A stretch of DNA of 64,000 nt. Origin: Thiobacillus denitrificans (GTDB lineage Bacteria; Pseudomonadota; Gammaproteobacteria; Burkholderiales; Thiobacillaceae). The notes beneath the pieces were generated by a model that searched no databases, had not been told where the DNA came from, and saw only the letters and a list, made by a program, of their open reading frames with translations. How positions within the stretch are numbered: the first letter of the stretch is position 1; each line of letters starts with the position of its first letter. Shown here piece by piece: positions 54,634 to 63,576 of this stretch. The stretch spans positions 1-64,000 of the forward strand of contig DDRS01000032.1 of NCBI GenBank assembly GCA_002343685.1, read 5' to 3'. Position numbers and translations under genes: made by a program.

Positions 54634-54817
54634 TTATGCACAGTTTTGACGCACGGGAACTTTTTTTGTGTCAAGTCCTTGACAGCCGGGCTATGTTTAT
54701 AAGTGTCTGAATAATATGGTTTTGTTGGCTTGCCTGCTTTTTAGCCTCTAAGGCTCCTCCGCCTGAATACGGGCTTTGGGGGGCAATCGACACAAATCAC
54801 TCACACAATTATCCACA
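54634..54817 (+). promoter_or_regulatory. priA upstream region with two consensus DnaA boxes
   Basis: The 342-base gap before priA is AT-richer and holds TTATGCACA (54634-54642) and TTATCCACA (54809-54817), both perfect matches to the DnaA box TTATNCACA. A TTGACA at about 54680 could be a -35 element, but no convincing -10 follows at 17 bases. No other gene is visible. Control of priA by DnaA is possible. Confidence 0.6.
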
Positions 54818-54902
54818 GCCTGCGTGGACAACGCCAAATAGCCCTTGTTTAACAACCAGTTAGTTAACCTTTCCCGATATCCGAGCAAGATTAGCCGCTA
54901 AC

Positions 54903-57062
54903 ATGCCGTCCATCCTCCAGGTCGCGCTCGACACTCCGCTCTACCGGCTGTTCGACTATCGCCTGCCGGCGCAGCTTGGTCCGGTGCAGCCGGGCAGCCT
55001 GGTCGAAGTCCCGTTCGGCCGAACGCTGCAAATCGGCGTCGCCCTGGAACGGCAGCACGATAGCGCCATCGTGGCAGGCAAGCTGCGCGACGTCATCCGC
55101 GTACTGGACGATCGTCCCGCGCTGTCGCCCGACATCCTCCGCCTGGCACAGTTTTGTGCCGACTATTACCACTATCCGCTGGGTGCAATCCTGCTGGCCA
55201 CGCTGCCGCCGCGCCTGCGTAATGCGACGCCGTTTGCTGCGGACACGCCCTGGCTGGTGGTGACCGAGGCAGGCCAGGCTGCCGAACCGCCCACCCGTGC
55301 CCGCGCACAACGCGCTCTGCTCGATGCCCTGCGCGCTGCGCCGCTGGCACGTGCGACATTGCGTGAACAGAAACAAGGCCGCCACGCCGCAGCCCTGGTC
55401 GCGGCCGGCTGGGCGGAATGGTTGCGATTGCCGCCCGTTGTCGACCATGCGCCACCGACCCAAGCGGCCCCTGCGGCGACCGCCGAGCAACAGGCCGCAC
55501 TCGACCGCCTGCTGCCCGCGCTGGGACAATTCGGCGTCCACCTCATACACGGCGTCACCGGCAGCGGCAAGACCGAGCTGTATTTGCGCCTGATCGACGC
55601 GGTGTTGGCAGCAGGTCGGCAGGCGCTGGTGCTGATCCCCGAAATCGCCCTCACCCCGCAACTGGAACAGCATTTCCGCCGTCGTTTTCCCGGACGCCGC
55701 ATCGCCGCATTGCACAGCGGGTTGAGCGAAACGGCACGTGCGGAAAACTGGCTCGCCGCGCCCACGGGCGACATCCTGCTCGGCACCCGTCTGTCGGTGT
55801 TCACGCCACTTCCCCGGCTGGGATTGATCGTCGTCGACGAGGAGCACGACGCCTCGTTCAAACAGCAGGACGGCCTGCGCTACTCGGCGCGCGACGTCGC
55901 CATCGCGCGCGGCAAACAATCCAACGTTCCCGTGGTACTCGGCTCGGCCACGCCTTCTCTGGAAACCTACGCACAGGCCGTAAACGGCCGCTACCAGCTG
56001 GTCGAACTGAAACAGCGCGCGATCAGTCAGGCGCAACTGCCGGACATCGAGCTCGTCGACCTGAAGCACATTCCGGTCGACAACGGCCTGACACGGCCTG
56101 CGCTGCAGGCGCTCACCGACACCCTGGCGCGCGGCGAGCAGAGCCTGGTCTTTCTCAACCGGCGCGGCTATGCCCCGGCACTGTACTGCCCGAGCTGCGC
56201 GTGGGTGTCGCCCTGCCCGCGCTGCTCGGCGCGGCTGGTGCTGCACCGCACCTCACACCGGCTGAAGTGCCATCACTGCGGATTCGAGACGCGCATCCCG
56301 CCCGAGTGCCCGAGTTGCGGCAACCCCGACCTCAAAGCCCTCGGCCAGGGTACGCAGCGACTGGAGGAAACGCTGGCTGCCTTCCTGCCTGCCGCACGCA
56401 TCCGCCGCATCGACCGCGACACCATGCGGCCGCGCGCCTGGGCTGAACTCGGCGAAGCGGTGCATAGCGGCGAAATCGACATTCTGGTCGGGACCCAGAT
56501 GCTGGCCAAGGGCCACGATTTTCCCAACATGACGCTGGCGCTGATCCTCGACACCGACGGCGCCCTCTACAGCCCGGATTTCCGCGCCACCGAGCGCCTG
56601 TTCGCCCAACTGATGCAGGTAGCCGGGCGCGCCGGGCGCGCCGACAAACCCGGCCGCGTACTGATCCAGACCGCCTTCCCCGACCACCCCTTGTTCCGCT
56701 ATCTGCAGCGCCACGACTACGCCGGCTATGCACACACGCTGCTGGCCGAGCGCAAGCAGCTCGATCTGCCACCGTTCACCCGCCAGGTGCTGCTGCGCGC
56801 CGAAGCGACGACGATGGATGCGGCGCTGGCCTTCCTGCAACACGCTGCGGCGCGGGCTCCTGACACGGCCGGCGTCAGCGTATTCGGCGCCACGCCGGCG
56901 CCGATGGCGCGCGTGGCCAATCTCGAACGTGCACAACTTCTGATCCAGTCGGCGCAGCGCCTGGCGCTGCAAGCTTTCGTGCGCGATTGGCGGCCGCAAC
57001 TCGACAGCATCAAGCCGCGTATCGCGCGCTGGTCGCTCGACGTCGATCCGCTGGTGTTCTAG
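54903..57062 (+). CDS. priA: Primosomal replication protein N' (PriA helicase)
   Basis: Protein of 719 aa, a superfamily 2 helicase that restarts stalled replication forks. The N-terminal DNA-binding domain (VALDTPLYRLFDYRLP) is followed by Walker A GVTGSGKTELYLRLI near residue 220 and the DEEH box in VVDEEHDASFKQQDG. The two zinc-binding cysteine sets are CPSCAWVSPCPRC and CHHCGFETRIPPECPSCG, near residues 430-480. The LVGTQMLAKGHDFPNMTL helicase motif and the QVAGRAGR motif are complete. The start ATG has little upstream Shine-Dalgarno sequence. Confidence 0.96.
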   Translation: MPSILQVALDTPLYRLFDYRLPAQLGPVQPGSLVEVPFGRTLQIGVALERQHDSAIVAGKLRDVIRVLDDRPALSPDILRLAQFCADYYHYPLGAILLATLPPRLRNATPFAADTPWLVVTEAGQAAEPPTRARAQRALLDALRAAPLARATLREQKQGRHAAALVAAGWAEWLRLPPVVDHAPPTQAAPAATAEQQAALDRLLPALGQFGVHLIHGVTGSGKTELYLRLIDAVLAAGRQALVLIPEIALTPQLEQHFRRRFPGRRIAALHSGLSETARAENWLAAPTGDILLGTRLSVFTPLPRLGLIVVDEEHDASFKQQDGLRYSARDVAIARGKQSNVPVVLGSATPSLETYAQAVNGRYQLVELKQRAISQAQLPDIELVDLKHIPVDNGLTRPALQALTDTLARGEQSLVFLNRRGYAPALYCPSCAWVSPCPRCSARLVLHRTSHRLKCHHCGFETRIPPECPSCGNPDLKALGQGTQRLEETLAAFLPAARIRRIDRDTMRPRAWAELGEAVHSGEIDILVGTQMLAKGHDFPNMTLALILDTDGALYSPDFRATERLFAQLMQVAGRAGRADKPGRVLIQTAFPDHPLFRYLQRHDYAGYAHTLLAERKQLDLPPFTRQVLLRAEATTMDAALAFLQHAAARAPDTAGVSVFGATPAPMARVANLERAQLLIQSAQRLALQAFVRDWRPQLDSIKPRIARWSLDVDPLVF

Positions 57063-57170
57063 CGGCCCTTGTATGCCGAAAACCCTCAATTAGACCGGTT
57101 TTCGTTCGATAACGTATCTTGGGGCGCGGATTTGACACAGCATCGAAGCCCACACGATGACGGAACACCG

Positions 57171-58457
57171 ATGAGCGAGCACTACGACGAGCACTACATC
57201 AATAGCGTGACCGCGCTGGGCGATACCCACGAGGTCGTCACGACCCAGGCGATATTCACCCGCAACGGCATCAAGCTGATCGACCGTGGGGCACGCATCA
57301 ACACGGCCATGCGTGAAAAACTGGTGCAGCACAAGCTGATTCCGGCCATCGACGAATGCCTCTCCGTCGCCGACGGCGTCACCAACGCCAGCCTACGTGA
57401 CCGCGCCCGCGAGATCCTGGATAACGAGCCCCGCTTCCAGTTTTTCCGCCCCGGCCTGCCCGGGACCGCACGGTTGCTCAACGCCTTCTATGCCATGCCG
57501 CTCAACGCGCCGCTCGCGTTCAAACTCACGGTGGCACGCGAGCGACGCCCGGAGATTTTCGAGCACAGCGTGCAGATGACGCTGATCGCACTCATCCTCG
57601 CCATCAAAAGCCGTCTGCCCGAGCGCGACTTGGCAAGCGTCGCCGCGGCAGGCATGCTTCACGATATCGGCGAACTGCATATCGATCCCGCCTTGCTGCG
57701 GCACGGCCATCCGCTCGATCCGGACGCGATGCGTCATGTCTATGCCCATCCGATGACGGCCTATCTCATCCTGCAAACCTATCCCATGTTCCATCCGGAA
57801 ATCAGCACAGCCGTATTCGAGCACCACGAACGGCTGGATGGCAGCGGCTACCCGCGCGGGCTCAAGGGCGAGGAAATCGGCCGCATGGGCCAGATTCTGA
57901 TGCTGGCCGAGGCCGTCAACGCCCTGTTCGAAAAGAGCTGGCACACCCACGGCGCCGCTCGCCTGGCGGTGATGCTGAAAATGAACCGACGCAAATTCGA
58001 CCGCGAATTGATCAATCATCTCGTCAGGCTGCTCAACAGCGGCGAGCGGGCCGGACCAGGCGGAGCGGGCAACGTCTCGTCCGAGTCGGTGGCGGCCCAG
58101 CTCAACCAGTTGGCCGAGGTGTTCCGCTTGTGGCACCACGCACACCACACCTGTCCGCCCGGGGTGGCCGAGGAACCCCTGGTGGCATTCGTCAACCAAC
58201 GCCTGACCGATCTGGAGCGTACCCTGCTGGAGACCGGTTTCCATCCGGACGAGCTGGCCGCCTTCACGACGGGAATCGAGAACGACACGGCCGTGCTGGC
58301 CGAAATCCAACTCATGGCCAGCGAATCACGGCGACAGGCTTGCGACATCCTGAAAGAGGTCCGTCGCCGCTGGGCAGCGCTTCGCGACGACAGCGCCGGT
58401 CGCGCCGCCGTGGAGTTCTGGGTCGCGCGCGCGCAGACGCTGCTGCAGGCAGACTGA
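57171..58457 (+). CDS. HD-GYP-domain protein, possible c-di-GMP phosphodiesterase
   Basis: Protein of 428 aa without a receiver or membrane segment. The HD-GYP part spans about residues 125-310: EHSVQMTLIALILA, GMLHDIGELHIDPALL, HPMTAYLILQTYPMF, FEHHERLDGSGYPRGLKGEE. The HD pair and GYP are intact, but the usual HDIGK reads HDIGE, so activity may be altered. The C-terminal 110 residues are helical and unrecognised. Degradation of cyclic di-GMP is the family activity; it would oppose the GGDEF-EAL protein elsewhere in the window. The upstream gene is priA, with 108 bases between. Confidence 0.88.
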   Translation: MSEHYDEHYINSVTALGDTHEVVTTQAIFTRNGIKLIDRGARINTAMREKLVQHKLIPAIDECLSVADGVTNASLRDRAREILDNEPRFQFFRPGLPGTARLLNAFYAMPLNAPLAFKLTVARERRPEIFEHSVQMTLIALILAIKSRLPERDLASVAAAGMLHDIGELHIDPALLRHGHPLDPDAMRHVYAHPMTAYLILQTYPMFHPEISTAVFEHHERLDGSGYPRGLKGEEIGRMGQILMLAEAVNALFEKSWHTHGAARLAVMLKMNRRKFDRELINHLVRLLNSGERAGPGGAGNVSSESVAAQLNQLAEVFRLWHHAHHTCPPGVAEEPLVAFVNQRLTDLERTLLETGFHPDELAAFTTGIENDTAVLAEIQLMASESRRQACDILKEVRRRWAALRDDSAGRAAVEFWVARAQTLLQAD

Positions 58458-58572
58458 CCCGCCCTGCCAATCGCCGTCTGGCGTTTGGCCGCCTCGCGCG
58501 TGGCGCATATAATCGCGTGCTACCCATTTTGAACACTGAAGATGCCTGCCTGACCCCATCTTCAATGTAACC

Positions 58573-60246
58573 ATGTCCAACACCCATCCGCTTAAAGACC
58601 AGATCGCCTTGCTGATCGGCGAAGCCCTCGAAACGGTGGCACCCGACACGCCGGTCAGCCTCGAGATCGAACGCCCGAAGAACCCCGCCCACGGCGATTT
58701 TTCCAGCAACGCCGCGATGCAGCTGGCGCGGCCGCTGAAGAAGAATCCGCGCGAACTGGCGCAGCGGATCCTCACCGAATTGCCGAAATCCCCGCTGATC
58801 GCCAAGGCCGAAATCGCCGGTGCCGGCTTCATCAACTTCCACCTCACGCCGGCCGCCTGGCATGGCATCGTGCCGCAGATCCGTGCCGCCGCCACGCAGT
58901 TCGGCCACGTCGATGCCGGCGCCGGCCACAAGATGCTGGTCGAGTTCGTCTCGGCCAACCCGACCGGTCCCCTGCACGTGGGCCATGGTCGCCAAGCGGC
59001 CCTGGGCGACGCGATCTGCAACCTGTACGCGACGCAGGGCTGGGAAGTCACCCGCGAGTTCTACTACAACGACGCCGGCGTGCAGATCGCCACGCTCGCC
59101 AACAGCGTGCAGGCGCGCGCCAGGGGCCTGAAGCCGGGCGACGCCGCGTGGCCGGAAGCCGCCTATAACGGCGACTACATCGCCGACATCGCGGCCGATT
59201 TCCTCGCCAGGAAGACCGTGAAGTCGGACGACCGCACATTCACCGCGTCGGGCGACGTCGACGACCTCGACTCGATCCGCCAGTTCGCCGTCGCCTACCT
59301 GCGCCACGAGCAGGATCTCGACCTGCAGGCGTTCGCGGTGCGTTTCGACAATTACTATCTGGAGTCGAGCCTCTACACCAGCGGCCGCGTCGAAGCGACG
59401 GTGCAGAAACTCGTCGACGCCGGCAAGACCTACGAGCAGGATGGCGCGCTGTGGCTCAGGACCACCGACTACGGCGACGACAAGGACCGCGTGATGAAGA
59501 AGTCCGACGGCACCTACACCTATTTCGTGCCGGACGTCGCCTACCACATCGCCAAATGGGAACGCGGCTACCAACGCGCGATCAACATCCAGGGCACCGA
59601 CCACCACGGCACCATCGCGCGCGTGCGGGCCGGCCTCCAGGCCGCGGGGGTGGGCATCGCCGAAGGCTATCCGGATTACCTCTTGCACACGATGGTGCGC
59701 GTGATGCGCGGTGGCGAGGAGGTGAAGATCTCCAAGCGCGCAGGCAGCTATGTCACCCTGCGCGATCTCATCGAGTGGACCAGCAAGGACGCGGTGCGCT
59801 TCTTCCTGCTCTCGCGCAAGGCCGACACCGAATACATCTTCGACGTCGATCTCGCACTGGCTCGTAACAACGACAACCCGGTGTATTACGTACAATATGC
59901 GCACGCACGCATCTGCCGGGTGTTCGAGGAATGGGGCGGCATGTCCGACGCACTCGACGGCGCCGACCTCGCACCGTTGACCGCCCAGCATGAACTGGCC
60001 CTTTTGCAGCGTCTGGCCGAATATCCGGAAACCGTCGCCACTGCCGCACGCGAACTGGCGCCGCACCTGCTGGTGCATTACCTGCAGATGCTGGCGGGCG
60101 ATTTCCATTCCTGGTACAACGCCGAAAAATTCCTGGTCGACGATACGTCGACGAAACTTGCCCGACTGACTCTGGCTGATGCCGCGCGCATTGCAATCGT
60201 CAACGGCCTGGCCTTGCTCGGCGTATCCGCCCCGGAGAAAATGTAG
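58573..60246 (+). CDS. argS: Arginyl-tRNA synthetase
   Basis: Class I synthetase of 557 aa. The HIGH motif reads HVGHGRQAALGD (near residue 137) inside SANPTGPLHVGHGR; KMSKS reads KISKRAGSYVTL (near residue 390). The N-terminal Add-1 domain and a C-terminal anticodon-binding helical domain (NPVYYVQYAHARICRVFEEW onwards) are complete. It opens an operon with the SPOR protein two bases downstream and dsbA. Confidence 0.96.
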   Translation: MSNTHPLKDQIALLIGEALETVAPDTPVSLEIERPKNPAHGDFSSNAAMQLARPLKKNPRELAQRILTELPKSPLIAKAEIAGAGFINFHLTPAAWHGIVPQIRAAATQFGHVDAGAGHKMLVEFVSANPTGPLHVGHGRQAALGDAICNLYATQGWEVTREFYYNDAGVQIATLANSVQARARGLKPGDAAWPEAAYNGDYIADIAADFLARKTVKSDDRTFTASGDVDDLDSIRQFAVAYLRHEQDLDLQAFAVRFDNYYLESSLYTSGRVEATVQKLVDAGKTYEQDGALWLRTTDYGDDKDRVMKKSDGTYTYFVPDVAYHIAKWERGYQRAINIQGTDHHGTIARVRAGLQAAGVGIAEGYPDYLLHTMVRVMRGGEEVKISKRAGSYVTLRDLIEWTSKDAVRFFLLSRKADTEYIFDVDLALARNNDNPVYYVQYAHARICRVFEEWGGMSDALDGADLAPLTAQHELALLQRLAEYPETVATAARELAPHLLVHYLQMLAGDFHSWYNAEKFLVDDTSTKLARLTLADAARIAIVNGLALLGVSAPEKM

Positions 60247-60248
60247 TC

Positions 60249-60788
60249 ATGGCAAAACCCGCTTCCCGCAAGTCCGGCCGCTCAGGTGGCAACTCCATTT
60301 TCACCGGCGTGCTGATTGGCCTCATCATCGGCGCAATCCTCGCCGTGGGCGTGGCGCTGTGGGCGACCGGCGTCAACCCGTTCAAACTCGGCAAACACGC
60401 AAACGCGCCCACCAAGCCCGTTGCACCCGCATCCCCTGCACCGGACACCGCTCCCAGCTTCGATTTCTACAAGGTTCTGCCGGACAACACGTCGAGCGCA
60501 TTGCCCGCCACCCCGGCCCCTGCCGACACCACGCCCCGGCTTTATCTGCAAGCAGGCGCGTTCCAGCGGGCCGACGAAGCCGACAACCTGAAAGCCCAAC
60601 TGGCCTTGCTGGGTGTCGAGGCGGTCATACAGACCAGCGAGGTCGCCAACAAGGGCGTGCTGCACCGTGTACGCATCGGTCCGTTCCACACCGCTGACGA
60701 AGCAAACCGTACCCGCAGCCTGCTCGCGCAGAACAATATCCCGGTCACGCTGGTCAAAGAAGTTCCCACTCAACAGGAGACGCCTTGA
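60249..60788 (+). CDS. SPOR-domain membrane protein
   Basis: Protein of 179 aa. A short basic cytoplasmic N terminus precedes one membrane helix (FTGVLIGLIIGAILAVGVAL), a Pro/Ala-rich periplasmic linker, and a C-terminal SPOR domain (RLYLQAGAFQRADEADNLKA, HRVRIGPFHTADEANRTRSL). SPOR domains bind denuded peptidoglycan at the division septum. The layout is that of FtsN-like proteins, and the argS-SPOR-dsbA order is common in betaproteobacteria. Confidence 0.93.
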   Translation: MAKPASRKSGRSGGNSIFTGVLIGLIIGAILAVGVALWATGVNPFKLGKHANAPTKPVAPASPAPDTAPSFDFYKVLPDNTSSALPATPAPADTTPRLYLQAGAFQRADEADNLKAQLALLGVEAVIQTSEVANKGVLHRVRIGPFHTADEANRTRSLLAQNNIPVTLVKEVPTQQETP

Positions 60789-61438
60789 TGTTTGCCCGCA
60801 CTTTGGCTTTTTTTGCCGCCGCCGTATTGTCCTTGTCCGCCATTGCCGCGCCCGAAGAGGCATTCGAAGGGCGCGACTACACGCGCGTCAGCGTGCCGCA
60901 GCCGGTTGCGACCGGGAAGAAGATCGAGGTGCTGGAGTTCTTCTGGTATCGCTGCCCGCATTGCAACGCGCTTGAACCCGGTCTCAATGCGTGGCTGAAG
61001 AAACTGCCCAAGGACGCCCAGGTTCGCCGCGTCCCGGCCGTGTTCCGCGACGACTGGATGCCCGGCGCCAAGATCTATTACACCCTGCAGCAGATGGATC
61101 TGTTGAGCCGCCTGCACGACAAGGTATTCGACGCCTACCACGTGGACAACCTCAACCTCAACGACCCGGCCGTGCTGGGCAGCTGGATCGCGAAGCAGGG
61201 CGTGGACCGCAAGAAATTCGAGAGCATCTACAACTCCTTCTCCATCCAGTCCAAGGCCATGCAAGGCGCACGGCTTGCCACCACCTACGGCGTCATGGGC
61301 GTGCCGGCCTTCATCATCGACGGCAAATACACCACTTCGGAATCGATGACCGGCAGCGAACCCCGCCTGTTCGAGGTTCTCGACCAGCTGATCGTCAAGG
61401 CACGCGATGAGCGCGGCGGCAAGAAACCCGCGAAGTAA
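60788..61438 (+). CDS. dsbA: Thiol:disulfide interchange protein DsbA
   Basis: Protein of 216 aa (a TTG codon one position upstream could also start). The signal peptide is MFARTLAFFAAAVLSLSAIA. The active site CPHC lies in FFWYRCPHCNALEP near residue 56, and the cis-Pro loop is VMGVPAFII near residue 175. It oxidises cysteine pairs in the periplasm, for instance in the cytochrome and receptor proteins exported from this region. CAGGAGA lies seven bases upstream; the ATG overlaps the SPOR stop. Confidence 0.95.
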   Translation: MFARTLAFFAAAVLSLSAIAAPEEAFEGRDYTRVSVPQPVATGKKIEVLEFFWYRCPHCNALEPGLNAWLKKLPKDAQVRRVPAVFRDDWMPGAKIYYTLQQMDLLSRLHDKVFDAYHVDNLNLNDPAVLGSWIAKQGVDRKKFESIYNSFSIQSKAMQGARLATTYGVMGVPAFIIDGKYTTSESMTGSEPRLFEVLDQLIVKARDERGGKKPAK

Positions 61439-61443
61439 GCCTG

Positions 61444-62253
61444 TTGCCTCCCCCCGCCCCACTCAAGGTAGCGAATAGGCCCTTGCAGGGTTTGAATGAA
61501 CCCCTCAGGGTCTTCATCACCGGGGCCAGTTCCGGCCTCGGTGCTGCGTTGGCGCGACACTATGGCGCAGCAGGCGCGCAACTGGGGCTGGCCGGACGCC
61601 GCCAGGATGGCTTGCAGAACACCGCCACCGGGTGGAATGCGCACCTCTATCAGGCCGATGTGCGCGACGCGGCAGCCATGCAGCAGGCTGCCGCGGCATT
61701 TTTGAACGATGTCGGCGCACCCGACATCGTCATTGCTGCGGCCGGGATCAGCGTCGGCACGCTCACCGAATTCGCCGAAGACGCGCCGGTGTTCCGCGCG
61801 GTGATGGACGCCAACGTACTGGGGCTGGTCCACACTTTTCAGCCGTTCATCGGCGCCATGCAGCCGGGCGGCGTGCTGTGCGGCATTTCCAGCGTGGCCG
61901 GGATACGCGGGCTGCCGGGCGGCGGCGCCTACTCGGCTTCCAAGGCAGCCGCCACGATCTATCTGGAAGCCCTGCGGCTCGAATTGAAGGCACGGGACAT
62001 TGCCGTGGTCACGGTGGCGCCAGGCTATATCGACACGCCCATGACGCGGGTCAATCCCTATGCCATGCCTTTCAGGATGACAGCGCAGACTGCCGCCGCC
62101 AAAGTAGCCCGCTGCATCGCCCACCGTCGCCGTTTCACGGTGATTCCCTGGCAGATGGCCTGGGTGGCGCGGATGCTGAAATGGCTTCCCATTCCGGTCT
62201 ATGATGCAGTTTTCGAAAAAGCGCCACGCAAACCGCGCAATCTGCCAACATAA
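61444..62253 (+). CDS. Short-chain dehydrogenase/reductase
   Basis: Classical SDR. The Rossmann opening is VFITGASSGLGAALARHYG, then VIAAAGISVG, the catalytic Ser in GISSVAGIRG and the Tyr-x3-Lys pair in AYSASKAA. The C terminus has VAPGYIDTPMTRVNPYAMPF and a basic tail. The initiator is unclear: the frame opens with TTG at 61444, and TTG at 61483 or 61492 (then NEPLRVF) are alternatives; none has a strong ribosome site. Substrate unknown. Confidence 0.85.
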   Translation: MPPPAPLKVANRPLQGLNEPLRVFITGASSGLGAALARHYGAAGAQLGLAGRRQDGLQNTATGWNAHLYQADVRDAAAMQQAAAAFLNDVGAPDIVIAAAGISVGTLTEFAEDAPVFRAVMDANVLGLVHTFQPFIGAMQPGGVLCGISSVAGIRGLPGGGAYSASKAAATIYLEALRLELKARDIAVVTVAPGYIDTPMTRVNPYAMPFRMTAQTAAAKVARCIAHRRRFTVIPWQMAWVARMLKWLPIPVYDAVFEKAPRKPRNLPT

Positions 62254-62284
62254 TGCGCATCGCATAAAACGTATCGGAGAAGCA

Positions 62285-62917
62285 ATGCCTGCCCCCCTGA
62301 ACATCATCCTCATCGACGATCATCCGCTCCTGCGCATGGGTGTGGCGGGCTACATCGAGCAGGAACCGGATCTGCGCCTCACCGCGCAACTGGCCAACGC
62401 CGCCGAACTGCGTGCCTGGATCGAAGCGGGCAACCGGGCCGATGCGGCACTGCTCGACCGCTCCCTGCCCGACGCCGACGGCCTCGATCTGGTCTCCGAT
62501 CTACGTGACCTGGGCATCAAGGTCATCATGCTGACCATTGCCGACTCCGACGAGGAAATCTCCGAAGCCATTTCTTCCGGCGTCGACGGCTACGTCGTCA
62601 AATCCAGCGATCCCGACCAGGTCCTGGCGGCCATCCGCAGCGTATGCGACGGCCAGAGCAGTTTTCCGCTCAATATCATGCAGAAGATGGCGCGCGGCGA
62701 ACTCAACAACAATGCTCTGTCGGCGCTGACCGCGCGGGAAATGGAAATCGTCGACCACGTGAAGGAAGGGCTTTCCAACAAAGTCATCGCCTACAAGATG
62801 ACCCTGGCGGAAAACACCGTACGCAACCACCTGCGCAACATCATGGAAAAGCTCGGCCTGCGCAATCGCGTCCAGGTCGCCACCCTGGCGTTGAAAGAGG
62901 ACCGCAAGCGGCACTAG
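62285..62917 (+). CDS. NarL/FixJ-family response regulator
   Basis: Protein of 210 aa starting at the ATG at 62285 after CGGAGAAGCA. The receiver domain has IILIDDHPLLRMGVAGYIEQ with the acidic pair, and the phospho-acceptor Asp in ALLDRSLPDADGLD (near residue 59). The C-terminal LuxR-type helix-turn-helix is LTAREMEIVDHVKEGLSNKV followed by IAYKMTLAENTVRNHLRNIM. No kinase is adjacent; the partner is elsewhere. It may control the exosortase region downstream, but nothing in the sequence proves it. Confidence 0.93.
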   Translation: MPAPLNIILIDDHPLLRMGVAGYIEQEPDLRLTAQLANAAELRAWIEAGNRADAALLDRSLPDADGLDLVSDLRDLGIKVIMLTIADSDEEISEAISSGVDGYVVKSSDPDQVLAAIRSVCDGQSSFPLNIMQKMARGELNNNALSALTAREMEIVDHVKEGLSNKVIAYKMTLAENTVRNHLRNIMEKLGLRNRVQVATLALKEDRKRH

Positions 62918-63576
62918 GCAGAACCCGCCCACAAAAAAAGCGCGGCTGCTTGCTGAGAATAAATTCGTAAATGTCGTAATAAAGACGTAAATATTTATTC
63001 CAGCATTACAAAAAACTCGTAAACGCTTAAGCGGTGCGTTGAAGCAGACAAATACAGTCCGTCGGAAAGATGCGTGCCCTTTCCAGCGATGCCGACGAGC
63101 TTAACTACACCATATGACCCGGCCGTTCCGGACCCAAAAATGGGAGCGGCACCCCCCCTGCAGCCAAACGGAGGGCGACAAGGTTGGGTAGCCTTGGCCA
63201 TCCACCTTGATGTCCCGCCTCGGTTTCGCTTCCGGGACGACGAGCAGTTCGATGGTACGCCCGCAGCCGCATGGGCAGCGCATGCCGACACACCAGTTCT
63301 CTCCGTCGTCATGGGTAACGACGCCTCTGCGAGAAGCGCCTCACACTGGCCGGTCGAAGCCGTTCCTTGGGCGACAAGCTTGCGATAGACTTCTCAGATT
63401 GCCTCGTGCATAAGCATGAAGGCGCTCACCTTCGCTTGAACTGGCTAGCCGAGGCGCGGTTCTCGACCAAGTCTGCATCCTGCTCGGCCGCGTCAAGTAA
63501 AGGATCAAGGAAATCCGTCATCATCCCGTCACGTACGAAGTCGAGCATAACGCTGTTCCGCAGCCCGGCTTCCGCC
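62918..63576. other. Long low-gene-content gap
   Basis: This 659-base stretch between the response regulator and the exosortase gene has no convincing full gene. CGTAA motifs repeat at 62966, 62975, 62986 and 63018 (spacings 9, 11, 32) in an AT-rich patch that could be a regulatory site. A minus-strand remnant of a DUF6527-like protein lies at 63101-63283. The rest shows nothing I can name. Confidence 0.5.
63101..63283 (-). pseudogene. DUF6527-like remnant
   Basis: A 60-codon frame from the ATG at 63283 encodes CPCGCGRTIELL, a VPEAKPR segment, YPTLSPSVW and GCRSHFWVRNGRVIWC. This cysteine-rich layout resembles the C-terminal half of DUF6527 proteins, some of which sit beside ubiquitin-like (E1/E2) genes. 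The N-terminal half is missing: upstream in frame only about 18 residues (HDDGENWCVGMRC) remain before a TGA, so it appears broken. No neighbouring E1 or E2 genes are in the window. The family name is from memory and unverified. Confidence 0.5.

Noticed and set aside
54634..54817. Chromosomal origin of replication
   Set aside because: Only two DnaA boxes, no box cluster, no dnaA, dnaN or gidA nearby; kept only as possible DnaA binding sites.
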